DNA of 64,000 bases from Mycolicibacterium sp. (lineage in GTDB: Bacteria; Actinomycetota; Actinomycetes; Mycobacteriales; Mycobacteriaceae). The notes beneath the pieces are model-generated. The model worked only from the letters and a program-made list of their open reading frames with translations, made no database searches and was not told where the DNA came from. The stretch is taken from NCBI GenBank assembly GCA_020637165.1, contig JACJWN010000010.1, forward strand, positions 62,001 to 126,000. The letters run 5' to 3'. Position numbers and translations under genes: made by a program. Below are positions 25,145 to 33,620 of this stretch, one piece after another (position 1 is the stretch's first letter; every line of letters starts with the position of its first letter).

Positions 25145-26380
25145 GTGAGCCCGCCCGGCAGCCGCTTCGAAGGCCTCTCACGCGCTGAGTTGGCGGTCTT
25201 GGTTCCCGAGCTGCTGCTGATCGGTCAGCTGATCGACCGGTCCGGAATGGCTTGGTGCATACAGGCTTTCGGCCGTGCCGAAATGCTGCAGATCGCCATC
25301 GAGGAGTGGGCGGGCGCCAGCCCCGTCTACACCAGGCGGATGCAGAGGGCGCTGCGTTTCACCGGCCACGACGTCATCACCATCTTCAAGGGTCTGCAGT
25401 TCGACATCGGCGCGCCGCCGCAGTTCATGGACTTCCGGTTCACCGTCCACGACCGCCGGCACGGCGAGTTCCACCTCGACCACTGCGGTGCCTTGCTCGA
25501 CGTCGAACCCATGGGGCCGGACTACGTCACCGGGATGTGCCACGACATCGAGGACCCGACGTTCGACGCCACCGCGATCGCCACCAATCCCCGGGCCCGG
25601 GTGCGGCCGATCCACCGACCCCCGCGCCGGCCCGCCGACCGCCATCCGCACTGCGCCTGGACGGTCACCATCGACGAGTCCAATCCGGAGGCCCTCGGCA
25701 TCCCGGCGTTGGAGGTCATCGCCGCCACCGCAGCCGCGACCTGGCGGCTGCGGGAAATCGACCGGGCCGACGAGGGCGCGGCGGACTACGCAGGCGCGCT
25801 GCTCAGCGATATCGACTTCGCGGCCTTCTCCCATTCGGCACTGGTCCGCATCGCCGAGGAGGTCTGCCTGCAGATGCACCTGCTGACCCTGTCCTTCGGC
25901 CTCGCCGTGCGCAGACGGGCCGGCGGCGATACCGGCCTGGCCAGGTCGATCTGCGTCAAACAACTCACCGGAATCGCCGGGGTGGCCGCCGAACGCATCC
26001 GCCGCGCTCTGCGGTTGCCACCCGACGCCGACGGCCTGACCCGCACCCTCCGGTGCCACCCGCTGCTGAATCCGGCCGGGTACGTCGTGGCCGAGATCGA
26101 CGCCGAGTGCCTTCACGTGAGCCGCTCCCCGGCCCACGAGGACGGTGCGTGGATCTCCCTGTGCGGCCCGAACTCCGTAGGCCCGCTGCAGGCGATCGCC
26201 ACCGCCGTCGACCCCCGCCTGCGGGTCCAGGCCACCGGCACCGCCGATGACTGGACCGCCGAGATCGCCCTCGCCGACAGCGCCCTGCCCGAATCCCCCG
26301 AGGTCCAGGTGACGAAACTCAGCCTGGGGGCGACCTTCGAGTTCCGGCCACGCCGTTCACTGCCGATCACGCCGGTCTGA
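25145..26380 (+). CDS. Conserved mycobacterial hypothetical protein (Rv0311-like)
   Basis: This 411-residue protein has no domain that I can name. The length and position match Rv0311. It begins with GTG, has no signal peptide or membrane helix, and contains several His/Asp-rich phrases (HDRRHGEFHLDHCGAL, DYVTGMCHDIEDPTF, HPHCAWTV) that could bind a metal. The C-terminal quarter shows ESLCGP-like wording (SLCGPNSVGPLQAIATAVDP). It stands alone on its strand with a gap of 39 bases from the divergent SnoaL gene. The clustering of His and Cys near residues 105-180 is the one functional hint. Confidence 0.8.
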   Translation: MSPPGSRFEGLSRAELAVLVPELLLIGQLIDRSGMAWCIQAFGRAEMLQIAIEEWAGASPVYTRRMQRALRFTGHDVITIFKGLQFDIGAPPQFMDFRFTVHDRRHGEFHLDHCGALLDVEPMGPDYVTGMCHDIEDPTFDATAIATNPRARVRPIHRPPRRPADRHPHCAWTVTIDESNPEALGIPALEVIAATAAATWRLREIDRADEGAADYAGALLSDIDFAAFSHSALVRIAEEVCLQMHLLTLSFGLAVRRRAGGDTGLARSICVKQLTGIAGVAAERIRRALRLPPDADGLTRTLRCHPLLNPAGYVVAEIDAECLHVSRSPAHEDGAWISLCGPNSVGPLQAIATAVDPRLRVQATGTADDWTAEIALADSALPESPEVQVTKLSLGATFEFRPRRSLPITPV

Positions 26381-26454
26381 GCGCCCGGCGTTTCGCTGGC
26401 GGCGAACCGAGAAGACGTCGACACCGGCAGCAAACTCGGAGCACACTGGTGGGC

Positions 26455-26883
26455 ATGGACAACAACGGGCCATTCGGTATCGACCCCGACGAATTCGATC
26501 GCGTGGTCCGCGAGACCGGCGAAGGTCTGCGCGACGCCTTCGAGCAGGTCGGCAAATTCTTCAACAGCACCCAAGACCGCTCGGGCTTCGGCATGCTCTT
26601 CGACCAGTTCGTCCGGTCCACACCGCGTACCCGTCCACAACCGGAGACCGCCGGCGAGGCCGGTGATGGAGTGTGGGCCATCTTCATCGCCGACGCCGAC
26701 GGCAAAGCGCACGTCGAGCAGGTCTACAAGACCGAACTGGACGCCCTGCGGGCCAACAAACACAACACCGACCCGACCCGCAATGTGCGTTTCCTGCCCT
26801 ACGGGATCGACGTCAGCGTGCTCGATGCCATGGCGGGCGGCAAATCTGACACCGCGGGCCCCGATGAGACGGCGTCATCCTGA
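26455..26883 (+). CDS. Small acidic hypothetical protein
   Basis: This 142-residue protein begins MDNNGPFGIDPDEFDRVVRE and has an amphipathic helix (GLRDAFEQVGKFFNSTQ), then a folded C-terminal half with VWAIFIADADGKAHVEQVYK, ELDALRANKHN and RFLPYGIDVSVLD. The second half reads like a small alpha/beta module, but I cannot assign a family. A GTG two codons earlier (26449) is an alternative start. Position fits Rv0313. The next gene starts inside its last seven codons, so translation is probably coupled. Confidence 0.75.
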   Translation: MDNNGPFGIDPDEFDRVVRETGEGLRDAFEQVGKFFNSTQDRSGFGMLFDQFVRSTPRTRPQPETAGEAGDGVWAIFIADADGKAHVEQVYKTELDALRANKHNTDPTRNVRFLPYGIDVSVLDAMAGGKSDTAGPDETASS

Positions 26884-27175
26884 TCAGGAGCCCCGGTCCC
26901 GCCGCACGGTGAGGCGCTCGGCGATGGTCGGCGGTGTCGTCGGCGTGGCCTTCCTCGGCAGCGCGGCCGCGCCGGCCGTCGCCGGCGCCGCCGAGTGCGG
27001 TGCAGGCACGGTCTACGACCCGCCGTCGGATACCTGCGTCGTCGCCCCCGCAGCCCCGGCGCCCGCCGACTGGAACGCGCCACCGCCGCTCCCGGGGCCC
27101 GCCATGCCGCCGTTGCCGCCGCTGTCGATCTGCCCGCCGATCCCGTTCGTTCCGGTGTGCTTTCCGCTCAACTGA
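26864..27175 (+). CDS. Small secreted cysteine- and proline-rich protein
   Basis: This 103-residue protein has an N-terminal basic region with several Arg pairs, a hydrophobic stretch VGGVVGVAFLGSAAAPAVAG and a probable cleavage after AGA. The mature part has four Cys: ECGAGTVYDPPSDTC near its start and SICPPIPFVPVC near its end, separated by a Pro/Ala linker. A pattern CGxGTVYDxxxxTC occurs in many small exported mycobacterial proteins of unknown role. Its start overlaps the previous gene by 20 bases in another frame. A start at 26924, beginning MVGGVVG, is also possible. Confidence 0.65.
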   Translation: MRRRHPDQEPRSRRTVRRSAMVGGVVGVAFLGSAAAPAVAGAAECGAGTVYDPPSDTCVVAPAAPAPADWNAPPPLPGPAMPPLPPLSICPPIPFVPVCFPLN

Positions 27176-27225
27176 TCCGGCCCGGCTTTAGACTCTCCGC
27201 CGGTTGGGCCTTACAGTTAGGACCT

Positions 27226-28134
27226 ATGCCCGACATGGATCGACGCAATGCGCTGATGATGGCGGGCCTCGGCATGGCCGTCGTCGCCGTTCCCACGCCG
27301 AAGGCGTTCGCCAATCCGATGGCTCCCGAACCCCCGTTGCCCGGGTCGGAAGGACCGGTGGGCGCAGCGCCCCCGCCCCCCGGGGCGCCGCCGCTGCCGC
27401 CGCCGCCCGGGGCCGCAGTGCCGGGGTTCCTCGGCGACGAGTTCGACGGACCGGCCGGTTCGGCCCCGAATCCCGCGCTGTGGAGCATCGCTCAGCGGCG
27501 TGAACTGATCAAGAACCCGGTGTTCTGGGATCGTCCCGAGAACATGGGTCAGTACCGCGACGACCGCGAGCATGTGTTCCTGGACGGGAACTCCAACCTG
27601 GTCATCCGGGCGACCCGCGAGGCGCCGGGCAAGTACGTCAGCGGCAAGGTCGTGGGCAACTTCGCTGCGCCGATCGGTCACACCTTCGAGGCCCGGGTGA
27701 AGTTCGAGTGCCTCACCCCGGGATCCTGGCCCGCTTGGTGGCTGCTCAACGACGACAACAAGAAGCGCGGGGGCGAGGTCGACCTCGTGGAGTGGTACGG
27801 GAACATGGAGTGGCCGTCCGGCACGACGGTTCACGCCCGCCTCGACGGCACCTCGTTCGCGACGATCCCGTTTCCCGTCGACGATCAGTGGCACCGCTGG
27901 CGCATGACCTGGAATCCGTCCGGAATGTACTTCTTCCACGACTACGAACCCGGCATGGAGCCCTACTTCGAGGTGCCGGCGAACTCTCTTGAAGACTGGG
28001 CGTTCAACGACCCGGGATTCATGCTCAAGCCGGTGTTCAACCTCGCCGTCGGCGGCACGGGCGGCAAGGATGCCTCGACGGGCAATTATCCGGCGCAGAT
28101 GCTCGTCGACTGGGTGCGCATCTTCCCGGGCTAA
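27226..28134 (+). CDS. Secreted GH16 beta-1,3-glucanase (Rv0315-like)
   Basis: This 302-residue protein has a twin-arginine type signal (MPDMDRRNALMMAGLGMAVV), a Pro-rich linker to about residue 65, and a GH16 jelly-roll domain. The catalytic motif EVDLVEW carries the nucleophile and acid/base Glu. GSWPAWWLLNDDN and PVFNLAVGGTGGKD are also typical. It should cleave beta-1,3-glucans outside the cell. TACAGT at 27212-27217 lies eight bases before the ATG, so the transcript may be leaderless. Rv0315 has the same type and surroundings. Confidence 0.92.
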   Translation: MPDMDRRNALMMAGLGMAVVAVPTPKAFANPMAPEPPLPGSEGPVGAAPPPPGAPPLPPPPGAAVPGFLGDEFDGPAGSAPNPALWSIAQRRELIKNPVFWDRPENMGQYRDDREHVFLDGNSNLVIRATREAPGKYVSGKVVGNFAAPIGHTFEARVKFECLTPGSWPAWWLLNDDNKKRGGEVDLVEWYGNMEWPSGTTVHARLDGTSFATIPFPVDDQWHRWRMTWNPSGMYFFHDYEPGMEPYFEVPANSLEDWAFNDPGFMLKPVFNLAVGGTGGKDASTGNYPAQMLVDWVRIFPG

Positions 28135-28161
28135 ATCACCCCGCGATCGTCCCGCACGGCT

Positions 28162-28167
28162 TAGGGT
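28162..28167 (+). promoter_or_regulatory. -10 box of the leaderless DUF5993-dsbB-like operon
   Basis: TAGGGT fits TANNNT and is followed by seven bases and the GTG at 28175, with no ribosome site in the gap. The same sequence precedes fadD2. Confidence 0.45.
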
Positions 28168-28174
28168 TTCGCGC

Positions 28175-28333
28175 GTGGACATTCTCATCATGATCCTGCT
28201 GTTGGTCATCCTGTTGTTGATCTGGCGGGGTGCGAACCGCCATCTGATCATCGCGTTGTGGTTCGTCGGGTTGGTGGCTGTGGTCGGCCTGTTCCGCTTC
28301 CACGTCACCTCCGCGCTGGATTTGAGCTTCTGA
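28175..28333 (+). CDS. Small membrane protein of the DUF5993 type
   Basis: This 52-residue protein has two membrane helices, ILIMILLLVILLLIW and LIIALWFVGLVAVVGLF, joined by RGANRH, and ends in a short FHVTSALDLSF tail. DUF5993 proteins regularly stand before DsbB-like genes, exactly as here (the next ATG overlaps this stop as TGATG). A role as a partner or stabiliser of the DsbB-like protein is inferred from this link only. GTG 28175 is preferred because of the adjacent -10 box. Confidence 0.75.
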   Translation: MDILIMILLLVILLLIWRGANRHLIIALWFVGLVAVVGLFRFHVTSALDLSF

Positions 28334-28974
28334 TGGCCGAGGTGGTTACCCAGCAGGCCCAGACCGACACCCAGAGCCGGTTCTGGGGCTTCGCCGGCTT
28401 CTGGGGCCTACACGCCTGGATATTCGCCTACAGCTTCGTCATGCTGAGCGCCTTCTACATCCAGTTCGTGGAGGGTGAGTTTCCCTGTCCGCTATGCATG
28501 CTGCAGCGCTACGGGATGATCCTGTCGACGGCGGGCGCCCTGCTCATCGTCATGCAGGCCCGCCGCGGCACACTGACCACCGCGAAATACTCGCAAGGCC
28601 TCGGTATGGGCCTGCTCGGCGCGCTGATCGGCGGCGCCGAAGTGTCGGTGCGCCAGATCCTGCTGCACATCAAGCCCGGCGATCCCGGCTACGGCGCGCC
28701 GGTACTGGGCATACACCTGTACACCTGGGCGCTGATCACGTTCATCATCGTGATCGCCTACTGCGGCGTGCAACTGGTCCTGGCGCCGCGCGGCATTCCC
28801 CAGAGCCCGCCCGAGGGCAGTCCGCTGCGGACGTTGTCGACCGTGATCATCTGGATCTTCATCGGCGTCGTGGCGGCCAACGTGGTGGCGATCATCTTCC
28901 TGGAGGGCTTCGCCTGGGTGCTGCCTGACGATCCGACCGGCTACAACCTGATCGACCAGTTCCGCGGCAAGTAG
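28333..28974 (+). CDS. DsbB-like disulfide bond formation protein
   Basis: This 213-residue membrane protein has about five hydrophobic helices and a CPLC redox motif (Cys52-Cys55) in EGEFPCPLCMLQRYGM, the hallmark of DsbB. It should pass electrons from a secreted thiol oxidase to quinone. The usual second Cys pair is absent: the corresponding loop reads LHIKPGDPGYGAPVLGIHLYTW, and the only other Cys lies in a helix. Start ATG overlaps the DUF5993 stop. Mycobacteria usually use VKOR for this step, so this protein would be an additional or specialised route. Confidence 0.87.
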   Translation: MAEVVTQQAQTDTQSRFWGFAGFWGLHAWIFAYSFVMLSAFYIQFVEGEFPCPLCMLQRYGMILSTAGALLIVMQARRGTLTTAKYSQGLGMGLLGALIGGAEVSVRQILLHIKPGDPGYGAPVLGIHLYTWALITFIIVIAYCGVQLVLAPRGIPQSPPEGSPLRTLSTVIIWIFIGVVAANVVAIIFLEGFAWVLPDDPTGYNLIDQFRGK

Positions 28975-29062
28975 CCGGGGGCTCGGCTGATCGCCACTGA
29001 GCTCATGTCGGTGAGGATCCTCCGCCCGGGCGAGTAGGCCGGCCGATGGCCGCGATACGCCC

Positions 29063-30166
29063 TTAGCGGGCGCCGCCGCTGCGGCCGTTGCCGATGGTGA
29101 CGCGGGGGCTGGAACCAGCGCCGCCGATGACGGAGCTGCCGAGGCCGAGCGGGCCCGGATTCGGCACGACGGCGGCGGACCCGGAGCTCGAGCCCGACGG
29201 AGAGGGCGCCTGCACGACGGCGCGGCCGCCTCCGTTCAGTGTGTTGCCGAGGTTTTCAACGTTGGTGATGGCCGGGTCGATCGGCGGGGGAGCCGACGGA
29301 CCGGCGGTGCTCACGCCGGGGTCGCGCACCGCCCGGCCGGTGCTGGGCGACCAGGCGGGCCCGGTGAGCGGCGGCAGACTCACCGGCGGGGCGCCGGTGG
29401 CATATGCCGTGGCCCAACCGAGCACGTTCAGGGTGTAAGCCATCGAGTTGTTGTAGCGCAGGACGGCGGTGATCAGCTGAGACCGGTCCCGCAGGTTCAG
29501 TCCGCCGTCGCACAAATAGCGGGCGGCGCCCAAGGCGGCGTCGAACAGATTCTGCGGGTCGGCCCGACCGTCGCCGTCGCCGTCCGAGGTGTACATGCTC
29601 CAGGTATCCGGGAGGAACTGCATGGGGCCGATTGCCCGGGCGTAGACGGTGTGGCCGCCGGACTGGTCCTGCACGATGATCTCGTTTCCGGGCAGCGAAC
29701 CGTCCAGCGTGGGACCGTTGATCGGCTCCGCGGGATTGCCGTGGACGTCGGTGGCACCGCCGAAGGCGTGCGTCGATTCGATATGCCCGATCCCGGCCAG
29801 TAGGTTCCAACCCACCCCGCAGCCCGGCGTGGATGCCGCCATCAGCCGGTCGGCATGGAGGTACGCCTTGAGCGCCACTGTCGGGATGTTCAGCAGACCA
29901 GGTGAACTGAGAATGGCCGGCGGCGGCGGGCCGGTTGCCGGAGCCGGTATGTCGGCGAGGCCCGGGGGCAGGGCCGCCGGCTGGTCATCGGGGCCGCCGA
30001 TATTCGGCAGCACCGATGCCATCGGTACGAGTACGGGATCACGAGCCGTCGGCTGCGCTGTCGCGATCGGTGTCGGCGGCATAGCGAGTACGCAGACCAG
30101 ACCCAATCGCGCAGAGACGACCCGACCGCGCCCGATAGCCTTCCGGGCCCGTGAGCCTTCCCTCAT
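29063..30166 (-). CDS. Secreted lytic transglycosylase (SLT domain)
   Basis: This 367-residue protein has an export signal (basic start, LGLVCVLAMPPTPIATAQ), a Pro-rich segment to about residue 85, and a lysozyme-like domain with catalytic Glu in GIGHIESTHAFGG. GPMQFLPDTWSMYTSDGDGDG, AARYLCDGGLNL and AVLRYNNSMAYTLNVL are also typical of the SLT/MltB group. It should cut peptidoglycan to release 1,6-anhydro muropeptides. The C-terminal 90 residues are Pro/Ser/Gly-rich and unfolded. ATG 30166 is the first start after the tRNA; longer frames run through it. Confidence 0.9.
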   Translation of the reverse strand: MREGSRARKAIGRGRVVSARLGLVCVLAMPPTPIATAQPTARDPVLVPMASVLPNIGGPDDQPAALPPGLADIPAPATGPPPPAILSSPGLLNIPTVALKAYLHADRLMAASTPGCGVGWNLLAGIGHIESTHAFGGATDVHGNPAEPINGPTLDGSLPGNEIIVQDQSGGHTVYARAIGPMQFLPDTWSMYTSDGDGDGRADPQNLFDAALGAARYLCDGGLNLRDRSQLITAVLRYNNSMAYTLNVLGWATAYATGAPPVSLPPLTGPAWSPSTGRAVRDPGVSTAGPSAPPPIDPAITNVENLGNTLNGGGRAVVQAPSPSGSSSGSAAVVPNPGPLGLGSSVIGGAGSSPRVTIGNGRSGGAR

Positions 30167-30199
30167 GGGTTTTCGACACCGTCCTCGTGCGTTTCGTGG

Positions 30200-30270
30200 A
30201 GCCGATGACGGGAATCGAACCCGCGTATTCAGCTTGGGAAGCTGATGTTCTGCCATTGAACTACATCGGC
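30200..30270 (-). tRNA. tRNA-Gly (anticodon CCC)
   Basis: The 71 bases fold as a complete tRNA: acceptor GCCGATG with CATCGGC, D stem GTTC/GAAC, anticodon stem TCAGC/GCTGA with loop TTCCCAA (anticodon CCC), and T arm with TTCGATT. The discriminator base is T, as expected for bacterial tRNA-Gly. CCA is not encoded. It lies between the transglycosylase and dcd, transcribed leftward. Confidence 0.95.
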
Positions 30271-30388
30271 GTGTGGTGCTGAGGAAGGATACCAACCCGG
30301 TACGCCCGGTCGGCACCCCCCGGACCTTCGCCCCGGCCGGTAGGCCCGCCGCAACAACCCGCCCACCGGGGGGCTATACGCTCGTCGG

Positions 30389-30961
30389 GTGCTGCTCTCT
30401 GATCGTGACATCCGCGCGGCGGTAGCCTCCGGACGGCTGGGCATCGAGCCCTTCGAGGACACCCTGGTGCAGCCGTCGAGTGTGGACGTCCGCCTGGACA
30501 ACCTCTTCCGGGTGTTCAACAACACCCGCTATACCCATATCGACCCCGCCGAGCAGCAGGACGAACTGACCAGCCTGGTGCAGCCCGCCGACGGCGAGCC
30601 CTTCGTGCTGCACCCCGGCGAGTTCGTCCTGGGATCGACTCTGGAGTGCTGCACGCTGCCCGACGATCTGGCCGGACGCCTGGAGGGCAAGTCCTCGCTG
30701 GGCCGGCTCGGCCTGCTCACCCACTCGACCGCCGGATTCATCGACCCCGGCTTCTCCGGGCACATCACCCTCGAACTTTCCAACGTCGCCAACCTGCCGA
30801 TCACGCTGTGGCCGGGCATGAAGATCGGGCAGCTGTGCCTGCTGCGGCTGACCAGTCCGGCCGAACACCCCTACGGCAGCGCTGTGGCGGGATCCCGCTA
30901 CCAGGGCCAGCGCGGGCCTACCCCGTCGCGCTCCTACGTGAACTTCATCAAGTCGAGCTGA
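30389..30961 (+). CDS. dcd: dCTP deaminase (possibly bifunctional with dUTPase)
   Basis: This 190-residue enzyme matches Dcd: [77 protein letters not shown] and the C-terminal [15 protein letters not shown]. It deaminates dCTP to dUTP and, in M. tuberculosis (Rv0321), also hydrolyses it to dUMP for thymidylate synthesis. The GTG at 30389 follows TATACG at 30375-30380 by eight bases, so a leaderless start is possible. It stands alone on its strand. Confidence 0.96.
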   Translation: MLLSDRDIRAAVASGRLGIEPFEDTLVQPSSVDVRLDNLFRVFNNTRYTHIDPAEQQDELTSLVQPADGEPFVLHPGEFVLGSTLECCTLPDDLAGRLEGKSSLGRLGLLTHSTAGFIDPGFSGHITLELSNVANLPITLWPGMKIGQLCLLRLTSPAEHPYGSAVAGSRYQGQRGPTPSRSYVNFIKSS

Positions 30962-31080
30962 ATGTTGCCGGTGTGACGCCTCGCCGCGTGTAACGACGGC
31001 GCAGGCGGGGTCGATGAACCCGGTAGCCGGTGGTTCAGGCCGGCAGAGGGCGGAAACCGGCAGAGATCGTGGAGGTGGCA

Positions 31081-32796
31081 GTGGACATCGTTCTCGGTGT
31101 TTCGATGACGCCCGCGGCGGTCCGGCTCGTGCTCGTCGAGGGCGAGAAAGCGGACGGGGTGACCGTCGACCACGATTCCTTCGACATCGCCCCGGGCGAT
31201 GCGGGCGCAGCGCCCGATGCGATCCAACAGGTCATCGCCGCCATCCTGGGAACCCGGGAGAGCGCGCTGGAAGGCGGCCACCACCTGCGCTCCATCGGGG
31301 TCGGCTGGACCGAGCACGCCTCAGCGGCCCGGCTCCGGCAGGGCCTGCGGGAGCACGGTGTCGCCGATGTCGTGCTGGTCTCCGAACTGCACGCCGCGAG
31401 TGCGCTCGCCAAAGCCGTCGGGCAGACCATCGGCTGCGATCTCATCGCGCTGCTGTTCGTCGAGGCCGGCACCGCCACCCTGGCCGTGGTGCGGACCGCC
31501 GACGGGGTGGTGGTGCGGGTGTCCAGCCGCGACCTGCACGGTGCCGATGCCCTGACCGGCGTCGTGGAGATGGTGGCAGACCTACAGGGCAGGCCGGACC
31601 CGCCCGGGGCGGTGTTCGTCGTGGGCTCCGGTGTCGACGTCGACGCGATGAGGGCCGCCGTCGGGGCGCGGACAGGTCTGCCGGTGCACGTGCCCGACGA
31701 CGGCGAATTGGCGCTGGCCCGGGGCGCCGCCCTGGCATCGGCGAACATCCCCCAGTTCGAGGCCTCGACCGTCGGCCTGGCGCCGGAGGAGGACACCGCG
31801 GCCGGGTCCACCCGACTGGCGGCTGCCGGCTACATGGCGCCACTCGGCTACAGCGCGGTGCCGGATGACACGGAAGAGCCCATCGAGGGGATCGCGGACC
31901 TCGACACCGGCGAAGAGCCTGAGCCGGGGGCCGCGGAGCGCAAACCGTTCCTGTTGGTCGGAAGTGCCTTGTCGGCCGTCTTCGTCGTCGGGATCGTGGC
32001 GTTGGTGGCCGCTCTCGCCGTCGCCATCCGCCCGACCGCCGACCAGCGGCCCGGCCCGGGCGGGAACGCCATCGTGCCAGGGAGTCACACCTCGACTCCA
32101 TCGGCCGTACAGGACGCGGTGGCGGTGACCCCGGAAACCATCCAGGCCCCGATCCCAGTGGTCCAGGAGGCGCCCCGCACGGTGTTCGTGGCGCCACCGG
32201 CCGCCCAGCCCGCCGCGCCCGTCCCGGCGGCACCGGCCGTACAGCCGCCCGCCCCCGCCGCGCCAGCGCCGGCGCCCGCTCCCGCGGCGCCCGCCCCGGC
32301 GGCACCGGCCCCGGTGGCGCCCGCGCCGATCGTGCTGCCGGTGCCGATGCCGGCCCTGCCGCCGCTGCTGACATCGGTTTTCCAGCACCCGGCCGTCGCC
32401 ACCCCGGCGCCGCGCTCCCCGTCCACGGCCACCACCCCGACAAGCTCCGAGACCCCACCGGAGACACCGTCGGCGCCGGTGTCGGAGACGTCCTCCGCCC
32501 CGTCTACCTCGTCGGCGACCGCCCCGTCCCCGGAGTCTTCGTCCCCGGAGTCTTCGTCCCAGGGTTCCTCGTCCCAGGGTTCCTCGTCCCAGGGCTCCTC
32601 GTCCCAGGGTCCGTCCTCCTCGAGTTCCCCGACCTCTTCCTCTGCTTCCTCGGGTGCTTCCTCGGGTTCCTCCGCCCCCGGCGCATCGAGCACGTCGCAG
32701 GCGCCGGGCGCAGGGTCCGGTTCCGAAGGGTCCCGCTCCGGTGGCTCCGGGGAGTCGTCGGTGGTGATCCTGCCGCTGTCGCCCGCGGAGGACTGA
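31081..32796 (+). CDS. Membrane protein: actin/Hsp70-like domain plus Pro- and Ser-rich tail (DUF7159-like)
   Basis: This 571-residue protein has an N-terminal domain (about 1-230) resembling the actin/Hsp70 ATPase fold: DIVLGVSMTPAAVRLVLVEG, LVSELHAASALAKAVG, LIALLFVEAGTATLAVV and ALARGAALASA. A membrane helix follows near 295 (VGSALSAVFVVGIVALVAAL), then an Ala/Pro-rich stretch and a Ser-rich tail of QGSSS repeats. The ATPase motifs are weak, so it may be a nonhydrolysing domain. GTG 31081 has GGAGG six bases upstream; two nearby GTGs (31069, 31075) compete. Topology suggests a cytoplasmic sensor domain with an outside low-complexity tail. Confidence 0.78.
   Translation: MDIVLGVSMTPAAVRLVLVEGEKADGVTVDHDSFDIAPGDAGAAPDAIQQVIAAILGTRESALEGGHHLRSIGVGWTEHASAARLRQGLREHGVADVVLVSELHAASALAKAVGQTIGCDLIALLFVEAGTATLAVVRTADGVVVRVSSRDLHGADALTGVVEMVADLQGRPDPPGAVFVVGSGVDVDAMRAAVGARTGLPVHVPDDGELALARGAALASANIPQFEASTVGLAPEEDTAAGSTRLAAAGYMAPLGYSAVPDDTEEPIEGIADLDTGEEPEPGAAERKPFLLVGSALSAVFVVGIVALVAALAVAIRPTADQRPGPGGNAIVPGSHTSTPSAVQDAVAVTPETIQAPIPVVQEAPRTVFVAPPAAQPAAPVPAAPAVQPPAPAAPAPAPAPAAPAPAAPAPVAPAPIVLPVPMPALPPLLTSVFQHPAVATPAPRSPSTATTPTSSETPPETPSAPVSETSSAPSTSSATAPSPESSSPESSSQGSSSQGSSSQGSSSQGPSSSSSPTSSSASSGASSGSSAPGASSTSQAPGAGSGSEGSRSGGSGESSVVILPLSPAED
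32528..32612 (+). repeat. 15-base tandem repeat coding for a Ser-rich tail
   Basis: About five and a half units of a 15-base repeat of the form TCGTCCCAGGGTTCC lie in frame within the preceding gene, encoding PESSS then QGSSS units. Unit-to-unit identity is high, so the copy number may vary between strains by slippage. Confidence 0.8.
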
Positions 32797-32845
32797 CGCC
32801 CCGGGGTTGAGACGGCCGGCCTGCTCGCGGCGTAGATTCGGTCCC

Positions 32846-33601
32846 GTGGACGTCGCCGACCGATTGATCGCAGAGAACGCCGCTTTCGCCGACCTGCTGG
32901 CCGACGCCGACCCGTCGACGCCGGTGCCAACCTGCCCCGGGTGGACGCTGGATCAATTGACGCGCCACGTCGGCCGCGGGGACCGGTGGTGCGCCCGGAT
33001 CGTCGCCGAGCGTTCCGGCGAGTTCATCGACCCGCCGGGCGGCCGACCCCCGGAAGACCGGGACGGGAGGATCGCCTGGCTGCACGAGGGCGTGACCGGC
33101 CTGATCGAGGCTGTCGAGAGTTCCGGTCCCGACACCCCGGTCTGGACGTTCACCGGACTCCGGCCCGCCCGGTGGTGGATTCGCCGCCGCCTCCACGAGA
33201 CCGCTGTGCACCGTGCCGACGCTGCGCTGGCCCTGGGGGCCGACTTCGAGATCGATCCCGTCGTCGCCGCCGACGGGATCAGCGAGTTCCTCGGACTGAT
33301 GGTGAGCAGGGCCGATGCGGAGGGCCCGGCCGGTGGTGACCGGCCGCTGGGAGCGGGGCAGTCATTGCACCTGCACGCCACCGATGACGGGCTCGGTGCG
33401 GCCGGGGAGTGGACCGTCCTGGGCCGCCCGGACGGTATCGCCACCGACCACGAGCACATCAGCGCCACCGTGGCGCTGCGCGGCCCCGCCCGCGACTTGC
33501 TGCTCGTGCTGGTGCGCCGGAGAACCGCCGCCGAGTCGGGTCTGGCCGTCTTCGGCGATCACACGGTGTGGGACACCTGGTTGGCCCGCACGCCGTTCTA
33601 G
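32846..33601 (+). CDS. Maleylpyruvate-isomerase-like mycothiol-dependent protein (DinB/MDMPI)
   Basis: This 251-residue protein shows the MDMPI N-terminal domain: VADRLIAENAAFADLLADAD, PVPTCPGWTLDQLTRHVGRG (with a metal-type His) and RRRLHETAVHRADAALALG (more metal-type residues). A C-terminal MDMPI domain with LRGPARDLLLVLVRRR follows. Such enzymes use mycothiol as cofactor in detoxification or isomerisation. TAGATT at 32833-32838 is seven bases before the GTG, so the transcript is likely leaderless. Position matches Rv0332. It begins an apparent run with the SnoaL-like gene and rmlA. Confidence 0.87.
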   Translation: MDVADRLIAENAAFADLLADADPSTPVPTCPGWTLDQLTRHVGRGDRWCARIVAERSGEFIDPPGGRPPEDRDGRIAWLHEGVTGLIEAVESSGPDTPVWTFTGLRPARWWIRRRLHETAVHRADAALALGADFEIDPVVAADGISEFLGLMVSRADAEGPAGGDRPLGAGQSLHLHATDDGLGAAGEWTVLGRPDGIATDHEHISATVALRGPARDLLLVLVRRRTAAESGLAVFGDHTVWDTWLARTPF

Positions 33602-33620
33602 ACCGGTAACTTGACCAGTC

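Noticed and set aside
32528-32612. Regular repeat considered as a CRISPR-like array
   Set aside because: The 15-base units follow each other without spacers and encode an in-frame Ser-rich tail.
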